Positions 45,676-56,176 of a stretch of DNA of 64,000 nucleotides are shown one piece after another. A program made the translations under genes and the position numbers. The stretch is from Botryosphaeria dothidea (lineage: Eukaryota; Ascomycota; Dothideomycetes; Botryosphaeriales; Botryosphaeriaceae). The notes beneath the pieces are model-generated. The model worked only from the letters and a program-made list of their open reading frames with translations. It made no database searches and was not told the DNA's origin. Location of the stretch: assembly GCA_011503125.2 (NCBI GenBank), contig WWBZ02000022.1:1860001-1924000 (forward strand), written 5' to 3'. Numbering within the stretch: the stretch's first letter is position 1; the number at the start of each line of letters is the position of its first letter.

Positions 45676-46812
45676 ATGGCGCTGTCGAGATCATTCTCCC
45701 AAATGTCTCAGAGATCACGTCCCATGGACAACAGCAAACAGCCGTCCAGGCCGTCCTACGACGATGATGTGCCTTCCACCGTTTTCGCCATTCTACCCGC
45801 CGTAATTCAGAGCCGCATTCCGCGCCTGAAGTCTCTTCGTCGGACCGTTAGCGATTTCCGAAGTCGCCCGCTGGTGTCATATGCTCGTCCGCCGTGTCCT
45901 GCTGTCCACAAGTCCCATGGCGCCCAAACGCCCCCACCGAGTTACTCCTCGAGGCCCCCCTCCAGCGCCCAGATGCGCCGCGGATCAGGTGTCTCTGACA
46001 GCGAAACCGTCCACCCGCTGTCAGATGATACTCTAGTAGATGAACGACCTTCCTCCTCTTCCAGTGCCGCTGCCCTTCCAATCTACCGCACAGTCGAGAT
46101 GCCAAGCAGCGTGAACTGGAAATTTGCCAGCCAGGGTAAGGCCGCCTTCACTCCAGGACTGTCACTCGCATACTGATATTACATAGGCTTGAACCTGCTC
46201 ACTGCAGCGCTCCAAGACTACACAACGCCTGAAGGTTGCAATAGCGAGACATCATCGTTTGGACGTACGCTCTACATCCAAGCTTTGACACTCCTTTTGA
46301 GAGGTCTGCCATGCAATCTGAACACGCAGGAGAAGATGTCCATCGAGACGTCACTGCCCCCAGACATTGTGAAAGTGATCCATGTCGACGTCTCCAGCGG
46401 ACAGCTTATATGCCAAGGGAAGCAGCACGTATCAGAACCGCAGCGCCCAGTGCCGGAGCCGTCATGGCTGCATCGCCTCCTGGCCTCCAGCATCATTCAA
46501 TTCTTCCTCCTCTTGCATCTACTCCTTCCATACATCAAGCTGTTCATCGGCCACGCGTATCAATACGAACGCCAGCACCGGATCTCGGAAAGACTGGTAT
46601 CATCATCAATCAACACAGTCGACGAGCTGGGCAGAAGGAGTATACGGTTCACAAACGCCATCTTTCAGATGAACGACGGGAAGGTGGGGCAGACCATCAA
46701 TGATCTAACGCTTTGGTGGCTGCGTGGTGTTACGGGCGGGATTCATGAGGGCGTGAGCGAGGGCTTCATGCTGCTGGGAGCGAGGAACAACGTGCAGTAT
46801 TCGAAGTCATAG
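45676..46812 (+). CDS. Hypothetical protein with one strong hydrophobic helix
   Basis: Two exons, 45676-46135 and 46187-46812, join in phase to 361 aa. Residues 1-150 are Ser/Pro/Arg-rich and disordered. The second exon begins GLNLLTAALQDY. It has a hydrophilic part with two Cys, then a hydrophobic stretch at about 250-275 (LLASSIIQFFLLLHLLLPYI) and a region RISERLVSSSINTVDELGRR up to IHEGVSEGFMLLG. The layout suggests a single-pass or hairpin membrane protein of the endomembrane system. I recognise no named family. Both exons have even composition and the intron (52 nt, GTAAGG-CATAG) is standard, so the gene is probably real. It lies upstream of the DEAD-box gene on the same strand. Confidence 0.7.
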
Positions 46813-47321
46813 CTAGGTTGGAATGGATTAGGTGGAATTGAGGTGAGGATGGGTGGATCTTTGGAATGACAGAGTCAGGCTTGGCGTTTTCGGGCTGGAG
46901 TTGGGCGGTGAAAGCGGCGTGATTCATGTAGACGGCGACTAGAGCGTTACGACTATTGACGTGTACTTCGACAATCTTACGGCCAATGACCACAAAGACA
47001 CAGAGACATGATTGCCACGACTACAGTGGGTGCGGAAAACGATAGTGATGCCAATGCGCGAAAGGCCGACTAGTGCGCGCCCAAGGATGAACGGCAAATT
47101 CGCAGCCCGAAGCGGACTAGCGGGGGCGGCGCGACAGGGACTTTGGCTGATAAACACTAGAAAAAAGTATCGCGCCGCGCGACCCTTCGCCTTCAACAAC
47201 CATCGTCCAGTGCCGCTGGCAGTATTGTCCACAGCCACTTCACAATCTCTTGCTTCTTTTGCCCAAGCTCCCGCGGAGTGTCATCAACTCCTTTCTCACG
47301 CGATCCTCTTGATCAGTGGCC
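46813..47321. other. Spacer before the DEAD-box gene
   Basis: About 510 nt with no gene. It contains the 3' flank of the hypothetical gene and the DEAD-box promoter. Confidence 0.4.
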
Positions 47322-49374
47322 ATGCTTGCGCCGCTTCGGAGATGCTCTGCATCTCTGCCTCGAGCTGTCCGGCTCACTGCTCTCACGCGCTCAGCTCTGC
47401 ACAACCAATGCATTGCTTCGACATGTCCCGTTCCTCGTTCGAGAATCACTCACCAGCTCTCGATTCGTGCATTCCAGTCTGGAGTTCGTCTGGCCGCCAC
47501 TTCGGACCCGTCCTCCCATGACAATGCCCCCATCACCAATTTCCGTGAGCTTCAAGAGAGGGGCATCGTCCACCCCAATGTCGTCCGCGCCATCGTCAAA
47601 GACATGGGCCTTGACACGATGACGGATGTTCAGTCTGCAACAATCAACCAGGCTCTTCAGGGCACTGATATGTAAGTACTCACCGATAGCCGATAGCAGA
47701 CTTTCTGCTGACCGAAACAGAATTGCACAAGCGAGGACTGGTACCGGAAAGACTGTCGGGTTCCTCCTTCCCATGCTCCAAAATATCATCTCCAAGGACC
47801 CGACTCTCGGCGATCAAGATACGACCTTTAGGCGTCGCAGGCTTTTCCCCGATATTCGCGCGATCATAATCTCTCCTACAAGGGAACTGGCGGAGCAAAT
47901 TGCCGTTGAGGCTCGTAGGCTGACTGCTCACACATCTCTGAAGGTGCAGACCGCCGTTGGTGGTACTGGCAAGAGGGAGGGTATGAAACGCATCATGTAC
48001 GATGGCTGTCACGTTCTCGTCGCAACACCCGGACGCTTGAATGACATCCTCAGCGACCAGTACAGCCGGCTCGAAGTCCCTAATCTGGATTATCTGATAT
48101 TCGACGAGGCTGATCGCCTCCTTGAGTCTGGTTTCTGGGATGAAATCCAGTCAATCAACCAGAACTTGCCGGATAGGAAGGTCAGAGATCGACAGACTCT
48201 TATGTTCTCTGCTACCATTCCCAGAGAAGTCGTTGGTCTCGTCCGTAAGACCCTCAAGCCCGGATTTCACTTCGTCAAGACTGTCCGTGATGATGAGGAG
48301 CCAACGCACCAGCGCATCCCACAAAAGCTCGTCATGGCCACTGGCTTTGAAACACAGGTACCGGCCCTCCTGGAACTTTGCCAGCGGGAAGCAGAGCTCT
48401 CCATATCAGGCCAGAAGCGCCCATTTAAGGCTATTGTGTTCTTCAACTCCCTCAAGGAAGTCTCAGTTGCTTTCAGTGCATTCCGCGAGATTCGTCGCAA
48501 TCAAAGAAGGCAAGGCGCCCTCTGGAAAGGTGACCTGTTTTGTATCCATTCCAACCTCACACAAGGTGCCAGACAAAGGACGGCGGATTCCTTCAGAGCT
48601 GCTGAAAGAGCAATCATGTTCTCGACAAACGTCACCGCACGTGGCATGGACTTCCCCAATGTCACCCACGTCATTCAGCTTGGCCTTCCGAGAGATCCCG
48701 CCGACTATGTCCACCGAATCGGTCGTACGGGTCGTGCCGGAAAAGAGGGTGAGGGATGGTTGATTCTTCCAGAGTTTGATGCATTCGGGCTAAGGACTAA
48801 GCTGTCCCACATCCCGCTCAAGGAGGACAACTCTCTTGTCACTGCTAAGGCCGATCTGAACGCACTTGGGAAGACACCCGAACAGGCAGCTCGGATTATC
48901 AAGGACGTCCAAGACGGCTTCAGAGAGGTCTCGCCTGAAGATCTTGCCGATGCCTATCCAAGTATCCTATCTGCCAATGGAGGTATCAGAGACAAGCGCG
49001 CACTTCTGGGCTCGATGCAGACTATGGCAACCCAACTTTGGGGACTTGAAACTGTTCCCCGTTTATCCTCAAGCGTGACTCGGGGCATCGGACTCAAGCA
49101 AGACTCATGGAACGGATCAAGCCGTGGGCCAAGAAGTAGCGACAGCCGTGGGCCAAGAAGCAATGACCGCCGAGACTCCAGAAATAGCCCACCTTGGAAA
49201 CAGAGCGGTGGGTTTAGCTCGGGCAGGCCCGTCAACAAATGGGAAGGCAGAGGCAATAGCATCTCAAGAAATCCCCATGGCAGATCCTTCGACAAACCCC
49301 GTGGAGACTTCAACCGACCTCAGTTTAATCAGCGCGGTAGGAGAAACTCGTTTAGCCGGAATATGGTGGACTGA
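47322..49374 (+). CDS. DEAD-box ATP-dependent RNA helicase, Mss116-like, mitochondrial
   Basis: Two exons, 47322-47671 and 47721-49374, join in phase to 667 aa. The start MLAPLRRCSASLPRAVRLTA is basic and Ser/Ala-rich, typical of a mitochondrial targeting peptide. Helicase motifs are all present: a Q-motif region MTDVQSATINQAL near 106, motif I ARTGTGKT at about 121-128, SPTRELAEQI, TPGRLNDIL, motif II FDEADRLLESGF near 244, motif III SATIPREV near 280, ARGMDFPNVTHVIQLG, and motif VI HRIGRTGRAG near 448. The C-terminal 120 residues are Arg/Ser/Gly-rich and basic, as in Mss116, where they bind RNA. In yeast Mss116 assists group I and II intron splicing and mitochondrial translation. This assignment is by motif order and tail; closely related fungal paralogues cannot be excluded. 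Confidence 0.88.
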
Positions 49375-50329
49375 GAGCCAGGTTGGGCAGATGACGACGG
49401 ACTGTTGTGATCTGGAGTTGTGGTTTGAGCTCTTCACGGGGAGCATGTTGCATTGGGCTGGCGTTAGGATTCTCTACGTGAACATCTCAACCCGGTGCGA
49501 CGTCGCTACGTACAATTTGTCGAAGGCAATTTGTAAATGTACGAGTATTAAAAAAAGGGTGAACGAAGGGATAGAAAATGGCGTTCTTGGTGCATGCACA
49601 GAGATACCAATTGGCATCATGGACGAAAGCTAAGACCGTCATTTTCGGATTTGAACATCTCCAATCAATTTGTACAACACCGCTATTACCCAATTTGATC
49701 ATTTCTTGGATCCTACACGAAGTATGCGACCCTTTCTTGCAGTGCACCCTTCTCGGCCGTTGTACAGAAAGTTCTTGGGTTGCACATCCAACGTACTCAC
49801 GGCCAGCTTAGATGATACGAGATCTGATGATCTCTGTGATATTCTCCGAAGACCCGACTGAGGAATGGTGCCAGTTCCCGAACGGGCAGAACATACAGCG
49901 TCGTGTCTCAGATCTTGATCCGTGAGGGTATTAATCTTTCAGACCTGTTGTGAACCAGTCTTTCCAAGTAAAAATAGAGATGTGCTAGCATTGCACGGTG
50001 TCCAGAGAGGATTTTTGAACGCTGAGATCATGTCAATCATAGGGGGCAAAGTGCGGCCGTGATGGCTGACGATAGTTTTAGTGGCGGGCTTCCAGATGTA
50101 TCGATAGAAGCCTGGCACGTGATGTGGCCAATGCGTAAATTAGCGTGGGCGGGTGACGCCGGGGGATGCTGCACCTCTCTGCTCTTCGAGGGTAACACAA
50201 CCTGAACCGTTTCCTGCACCTCGCTCTCGCGCACGCCGCAGCATCCAAGCCCCTTTGAACGCCAGCTTCCCTCTCGATCGACGCCTCGCAATCTATCCAA
50301 CGCTCCGAGTCTCAACCACCTACGCAATC
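49375..50329. other. Spacer between DEAD-box and RAD6 genes
   Basis: About 955 nt. No gene recognised. The last 150 nt upstream of 50330 are C-rich and serve as the leader of the E2 gene. Confidence 0.4.
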
Positions 50330-51170
50330 ATGTCGACCGCCGCGCGCCGACGTCTCATGCGCGACTTCAAGGTACGTACATGCGGGTCCTGCCAGCAACG
50401 GCCAGCAGTGCGTTGGGCTTGACATACGCTCTCCACGCGATGAGGCCGCCGTGCTGAGCGCTCGAAGCGTGTGGGAGAGCTTGATCCTGGAATCAACACT
50501 GACTGTTCTTCCGTTCACAGCGGATGCAGACTGATCCGCCTGCTGGTGTGTCCGCCTCTCCCATCGCCGACAATGTCATGACCTGGTACGCTCCCTCTAC
50601 TGCTCGCTCCCCATGACACCGGCGACAGCCTCGCCATCCGACATTTCTACCCCACATCCTCACCACTTCGCCAGCTATGGCACGATTGCCTTCAAAGCGG
50701 CTGCTTATACAAGTTCTGCGTTGTAGGAACGCTGTGATTATTGGCCCTGCCGATACGCCTTTCGAAGATGGCACGTTCCGCCTGGTGATGCATTTTGAGG
50801 AGGCATACCCGAACAAACCTCCGGGCGTCAAGTTCATTTCACAGATGTTCCACCCCAACGTGTATGGCACTGGAGAGCTTTGCTTGGACATTCTACAGAA
50901 CAGGTGGAGCCCCACGTACGATGTCGCCGCGATCTTGACTAGTATCCAGAGGTACGTTAAATGAGTCCCTGCCTTTGGGGGGTTCGGATTACCCCGCAAT
51001 GGTCTAAGACGGCGATAATCGGAGCGGACAGTTGACGACACTATAGCTTGCTCAATGATCCGAACACCAGCTCGCCGGCCAACGTGGAGGCAAGCAATCT
51101 GTACAAGGACAACAAGCGCGAGTACATCAAGCGTGTCCGGGAGACGGTGGAGAAGAGTTGGGAAGACTAA
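50330..51170 (+). CDS. RAD6: Ubiquitin-conjugating enzyme E2, Rad6/Ubc2
   Basis: This E2 enzyme monoubiquitinates histone H2B (with Bre1) and PCNA (with Rad18) and serves N-degron turnover. Four exons, 50330-50371, 50521-50585, 50727-50951 and 51047-51170, join in phase to 151 aa, the same length as other filamentous-fungal Rad6 proteins and without the acidic yeast tail. The N-terminus [21 protein letters not shown] is near-invariant in the family. The active-site Cys is C88 in the segment after [11 protein letters not shown], followed by [14 protein letters not shown]. The C-terminal helix reads [23 protein letters not shown]. The residues just before the Cys are YGTGEL rather than the commoner YxNGE. 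Introns are 149, 141 and 95 nt, long for this window. Confidence 0.96.
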
Positions 51171-52154
51171 GATGGGAGGGACAGTCGACATGGCGTGGCA
51201 TGACTTGTGCAACTTGACCGGGGGGCGAATTTTTATGGGCGACGGCAATTAAAGGGTCTTTTTTTCATTTTCGGGGTCTTCAGCGGACATGGAGGGGAGT
51301 CATTGGATGATAATCGATAGTTCTAGCATGGCTTGCGGGATGGCGTACGGATCCACGTCCCGGTCTACAGTAGCACGATCAATGGTTTTTGTTTTGTTTT
51401 TTTCTCTGGTATCGTGGACGTGTCAGGGTCTGACGTCTCGTGGCGATGGCGTGGAATCGGACGAAGTGGCCGAGGTAACGGCGCCGCACGCGCGACTCGG
51501 GTGGCCGTGGCCGTGGAGTGTCTGGGCGGTAGCGTGGGGCGTGCAGTCGTGGTGCTACAGGCCGGCTGTTGACGCGAGACGGACGCGCCGCGGCTGCGGG
51601 CTGCGAGCTGCGAGCGGGCTGGGCGAGTGCAGAAGAAAGCTCACGCCGTGCGACACAACGCGCGCTCGCAAGCTCGCGGAGGCGGATGCGGCTTTGGGTG
51701 TGGTCGCGGCACAGCGGGCTCCAGGCGGGACGCTGCAGGCACGTCTTAGCGCGGTCGGCGAGCCGGTCAGTCATGCTGGAGCCCAGTGGCCCAGCACGCC
51801 GGGGTGGAGATCAACTGTCAACAACAATTTCAAAGCCGCAGACCGCCAGAACAGTCAGCAGTCTTTTCCCCCTCCCTGGCTGGCGCGCCGACGCCTCTCC
51901 TGAACTCTCCGCGCGCCCAACCTCTGCTCTCCTGCGGTTTCCCTGCGAGAGAGACGACGCCGCCTTCCTTGCCCGAGCCTAACTACCAGGGCCCGGCGAA
52001 ATCACTACACCGCCAACGCATCACCTCCCCCATCCCTTGAACACCGTGGAAAACATCCGAGCGCCCGCGAGTGAACAGCCATCCTCACCCCCCGAGCCAC
52101 GACGACACATTACCACAACGGCCGCTGGGCCTCAGCTGCCCCATCACCGCAACC
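51171..52154. other. Spacer between RAD6 and kinesin genes
   Basis: About 980 nt, GC-rich from 51.4 to 51.8 kb, pyrimidine-rich before the kinesin ATG. No gene recognised; the open frames here are GC-driven. Confidence 0.4.
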
Positions 52155-55100
52155 ATGGCGTAAGTTCTCCTGATCTCGTGCCGTCCAGGAGACGCGTGCT
52201 AATGTCCGCCGCGCAACAGCTCCAACTCCATTAAAGGTGCGTTCCGTCCACACAACTCGCAGCAGCCCGCGTCCGTCCCTGTATTGACAATGCCTCTCGC
52301 CAGTTGTCGCGCGGTTTCGCCCGCAGAATAAGATTGAAATCGCCAGCGGAGGAGAGCCCATCGTCTCCTTCCAGTCCGAAGACACATGTAGCATCAAGGT
52401 ACGCCACCACACCACATTTCCCCCGGCGTGCTTTCAAGCGGCCGCCGGACCCCTTTACCGTCATTGAAATGAGGAATGCTCACGCGTTGCTGCCACCACA
52501 GTCCACAGAGGCCGCGGGTGACTTCACGTTCGACCGTGTCTTTGGCATGGACTCGATGCAGCATGAAATCTTCGACTTCTCCATCAGGCCGACCGTCGAT
52601 GACATTCTGAATGGCTACAACGGAACTGTCTTCGCCTACGGCCAGACCGGTGCCGGCAAATCGTTTACCATGATGGGTTCGGACATCGACGACGAAAAAA
52701 ACAAGGGCATAATACCTCGTATCGTCGAGCAGATTTTTGCAAGCATCTTGGCCAGCCCGGGCAACATCGAATACACCGTCAGAGTCAGCTACATGGAAAT
52801 TTACATGGAGAGGATTCGCGATCTTCTGGCCCCGCAGAACGACAACCTGCCGGTGCACGAAGAGAAGAACAGGGGTGTCTACGTTAAGGGCTTGCTGGAG
52901 ATCTACGTGTCCAGCGTGCAAGAGGTCTACGAGGTCATGAGAAGAGGTGGAAACGCCAGAGCTGTCTCGGCAACGAACATGAACCAGGAGTCCTCGCGTT
53001 CTCACTCGATCTTCGTCATCACCGTCACCCAAAAGAACGTCGAAACCGGCTCCGCCAAGAGCGGTCAGCTGTTCTTGGTTGACCTGGCAGGTTCTGAAAA
53101 GGTTGGCAAGACGGGTGCCAGTGGCCAGACGCTCGAAGAGGCCAAAAAGATCAACAAGAGTTTGAGTGCTCTCGGCATGGTCATCAACGCCCTCACCGAC
53201 GGCAAATCGACCCATGTTCCCTACCGTGACTCGAAGCTCACCCGTATCTTGCAAGAATCTCTCGGTGGTAACTCTCGGACAACTCTGATCATCAACTGCT
53301 CACCTTCCAGTTACAACGATGCCGAAACACTCAGTACGCTGCGTTTCGGTATGCGCGCGAAGTCCATCAAAAACAAGGCCAAGGTCAACGCAGAACTCTC
53401 GCCAGCGGAACTCAAGGCTTTGCTCAAGAAAGCACAATCTCAGGTCACTACCTTCGAGACTTACATCTCTTCGCTGCACGAGGAAGTCCATCTATGGCGT
53501 GCCGGTCAGCCCGTGCCGGAAGAGAAGTGGGTACCGGCAATTGAAATTCAACCTGCCAAAAAGGCTCCAGCCGAGAAGCGTGCCGAGACCCCCTCAGCCG
53601 TGGACCGGGTGGCCAACAGAAGGTCTGAGACACCATCGAGACCGGACTCTCGGTTGGACCTCGAGCGTGCTGGCACGCCCACTGTTCTCGATAAAGATGA
53701 GAAGGAGGAGTTCCTGCGCCGCGAGAACGAGCTGCAGGACCAGCTCGCGGAGAAGGAGTCCCAGATCGCCAAGGCCGAGAAGACTCTCGCAGAGGCCAAG
53801 GAGGAGCTGTCCTTCCTGAAGGAGCACGACACCAAGACAAGCAAGGACAACGAGAAACTCAATACTGAGATCAACGAGCTCAAGATGCAGGTCGAGAAGA
53901 TCAACTTCGAGGGCAAGGAGGCTCAGATCACCATGGACGGTCTCAAGGAAGCCAACGCAGAACTCACGGCCGAACTTGATGACCTCAAGCAGCAACTGCT
54001 CGATGCCAAGATGAGCGCAAAGGAGACGAGCGCCATCCTGGACGAGAAGGAGAAGAAGAAGGCCGAGCGTATGGCTCAGATGATGGCCGGCTTCGACCTT
54101 GGCGGTGAGATTTTCTCTGATAACGAAAGGAATATCCGCAGGGCCATTGAGCAGGTCGACGCCCTCCTTGAGATTAGCGGCAACGGTGAAGTGGTCGCGC
54201 CTGACTCGCTCCGTGAGCTCAAGCAGAAGCTGCTCGAGACCCAGGGCATCGTCCGCCAGGCGGAGCTTTCCGTCTCGGAGCGCAGCGAGCTTGATGAGGA
54301 GCACATGAAGCGCCGTGAGGCCTTGGAGAAGCGCCTTGCCCATGTGCAGCAGGAGTACGAGTCCATACTCGAGCGCAACCTTAGCGAGGCAGATGTAGCG
54401 GAAGTCAAGCAACGCCTTGCGGATGCTTACGCTTCAAGGCAAGACGGCGAGGCCGAGCTCATTAACGAGCTTAAGGCGGACCTCGCCCGTAAAGTGGAGG
54501 AAGCTAAGGACCTCAAGGCTAAGGTGGAGGATCTTGAGCAGCGTCTCAAGAGTGGCGCCGCGGTGAACGGTGCCAACGGCGTCGCTGCCGTCAATGGCAA
54601 GACGGTCCAGCAGCAGATTGCCGAGTTTGACGCTATGAAGAAGAGCCTCATGAGGGATCTGCAGAACCGTTGCGAACGGGTATATCATCTCAGTTGCATA
54701 ACAGTCAATGCTTTATAGCTAATAGTTAAATTTCCGGGTAGGTCGTCGAACTCGAAATCTCGCTCGACGAGACACGCGAGCAGTACAACAACGTCCTGCG
54801 GACGTCCAACAACCGGGCGCAGCAAAAGAAGATGGCGTTCCTGGAGCGCAACCTCGAGCAGCTGACGGTCGTGCAGCGCCAGCTTGTCGAGCAGAATAGC
54901 AGCCTCAAGAAGGAGGTGGCGATCGCGGAGCGCAAGCTGATTGCGCGCAACGAGCGCATCCAAAGCCTCGAGAACCTGCTGCAGGACTCGCAGGAGAAGC
55001 TCACGGCGGCGAACCACAGGCACGTTTCGACCCCGATGTTTTTTCCTCATTTGCACTCTTCACCCCTCCTGTCCCCACTTTTTTTCCATGCGGATCAACC

Positions 55101-55587
55101 TATCTCCTACAAGACATATATCTCCCGCACCGCAAACAACCCTATCTCATCTCCTCCCCCATCCATACCCTCCAGTCATCTCGCATCCCCATCCCTGCCG
55201 CCGCCGTTGTTTCCCTTTAATCCTCCCCCTACTTCTTCACCGTCTTCTCCCCTCCACAACCCCCGTCTCTCGTATCATTCGAATTACAGCAATAACTATA
55301 TAGACGAGGACCCGCTTGACTAACACCATAGCCCCTACTCGGGGCGCATGCTCAACAGGTTCGAAGCTCAGCTCACGGCCGTCAAGGAGCGGCTCGAGGC
55401 GGCGAAAGTCGGCTCTACCCGAGGATTGGGCAGCCCTCTCTCCGGGGGCGCCGGTTTACCTTTTGGCTCTCGCATCGCCAAGCCCCTGCGCGGCGGCGGC
55501 GCTGCCGCAGAGGCCGGCCCCATCGCTTCAATTGCGAGTCCTGAGCAGCCGAAGCGGAGCTCGTGGTTCTTTAACCAGCGCACCTAA
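52155..55587 (+). CDS. Kinesin-1 heavy chain (fungal conventional kinesin)
   Basis: A plus-end microtubule motor that moves vesicles and other cargo. Six exons, 52155-52159, 52220-52236, 52304-52398, 52502-54679, 54742-55019 and 55359-55587, join in phase to 933 aa. The start is MASNSIKVVARFRPQN. The motor domain shows the P-loop AYGQTGAGKSFTMMG near 86, switch I NQESSRSHSIF, switch II VDLAGSEKVGKTGASG and HVPYRDSKLTRILQESLGG. Then come the neck and long coiled coils with two Pro/Arg-rich breaks (residues about 375-440). The tail has the family segment NNVLRTSNNRAQQKKMAFLERNL, and the end RIAKPLRGGG followed by KRSSWFF. The last intron (339 nt) starts with GC, reading AG|GCACGT. The first coding exon has only 5 nt. 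An alternative acceptor at 55331 would add nine residues in frame. Confidence 0.93.
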
Positions 55588-56176
55588 TTCGGCTGCCACA
55601 TTTGCCATATCGGCGGCGTCGACGCCTTCTTGCTCGACGCCGACCACGGCGGCTGGCAGTGCGGGTGGTGGGAGGAAACGACTTTCTTGGTGGGACGATT
55701 ACGAGGACCGGAGAAGGAGGGGCGCATATACGCCGCTGTCTTCTGCTGAAACTTCGATACCATCTTCTCCCAGTGGTTTTGACGATTGCTACTACAACTC
55801 AACGGACGAATGGGAGGATATTAAGGGCATGGACGATGCTGATGAAGGTGACGATTTGACAAACAGGAAATCCAGTGGGTTTGAGGAAATGACGATTGTA
55901 GAGGACGGTGTTGCTGTCAGGGATCTTTTCTTTCCTTCGCCTCGCTCTTCTTTTCATGATGATGACAGTGGAGGAGGGAGGAGATCGAGCAGCGTCGCCT
56001 ACGGGCACAGGCGCTCAAGCTCGGCGAACAGCACGAGATTGCTCCTGTTGCAGCTGGAGCGGCGCCGAGAGGGGGTGGTGGTGGGGAGGAGGATACGGTT
56101 GGCGGTGGTTGGGGGTGGGCTGGGGCTTTTCATGCTCGTGTGCGTGCTCTATGCGCTGAGCTGGATTGCCGGTTGA
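55588..56176 (+). CDS. 3' part of a tail-anchored protein, start unresolved
   Basis: Directly after the kinesin stop, a frame different from the kinesin frame runs to 56176 with no stop. It reads GGGRKRLSWWDDYEDRRRRG, then TPLSSAETSIPSSPSGFDDC, an acidic DADEGDD, a Ser/Arg-rich stretch and a final hydrophobic segment (AVVGGGLGLFMLVCVLYALS) two residues before the stop, the form of a tail anchor. The same frame is open backward through the kinesin exon without an ATG. The first in-frame ATG is at 55829, which would give 115 aa. Possible explanations are a short ATG-55829 gene, a first exon farther upstream, or alternative splicing using the CTTTAACCAG acceptor at about 55574. I do not know the function. 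Confidence 0.45.

Noticed and set aside
52304..52501. Reading through kinesin exon 3 and its intron as a kinesin N-terminus
   Set aside because: That frame gives no motor-domain start; the spliced exons give MASNSIKVVARFRPQN.
53594..54412. 272-codon Leu-rich minus frame within the kinesin
   Set aside because: Antisense of a Glu/Lys-rich coiled coil gives Leu-rich frames by codon complementarity.
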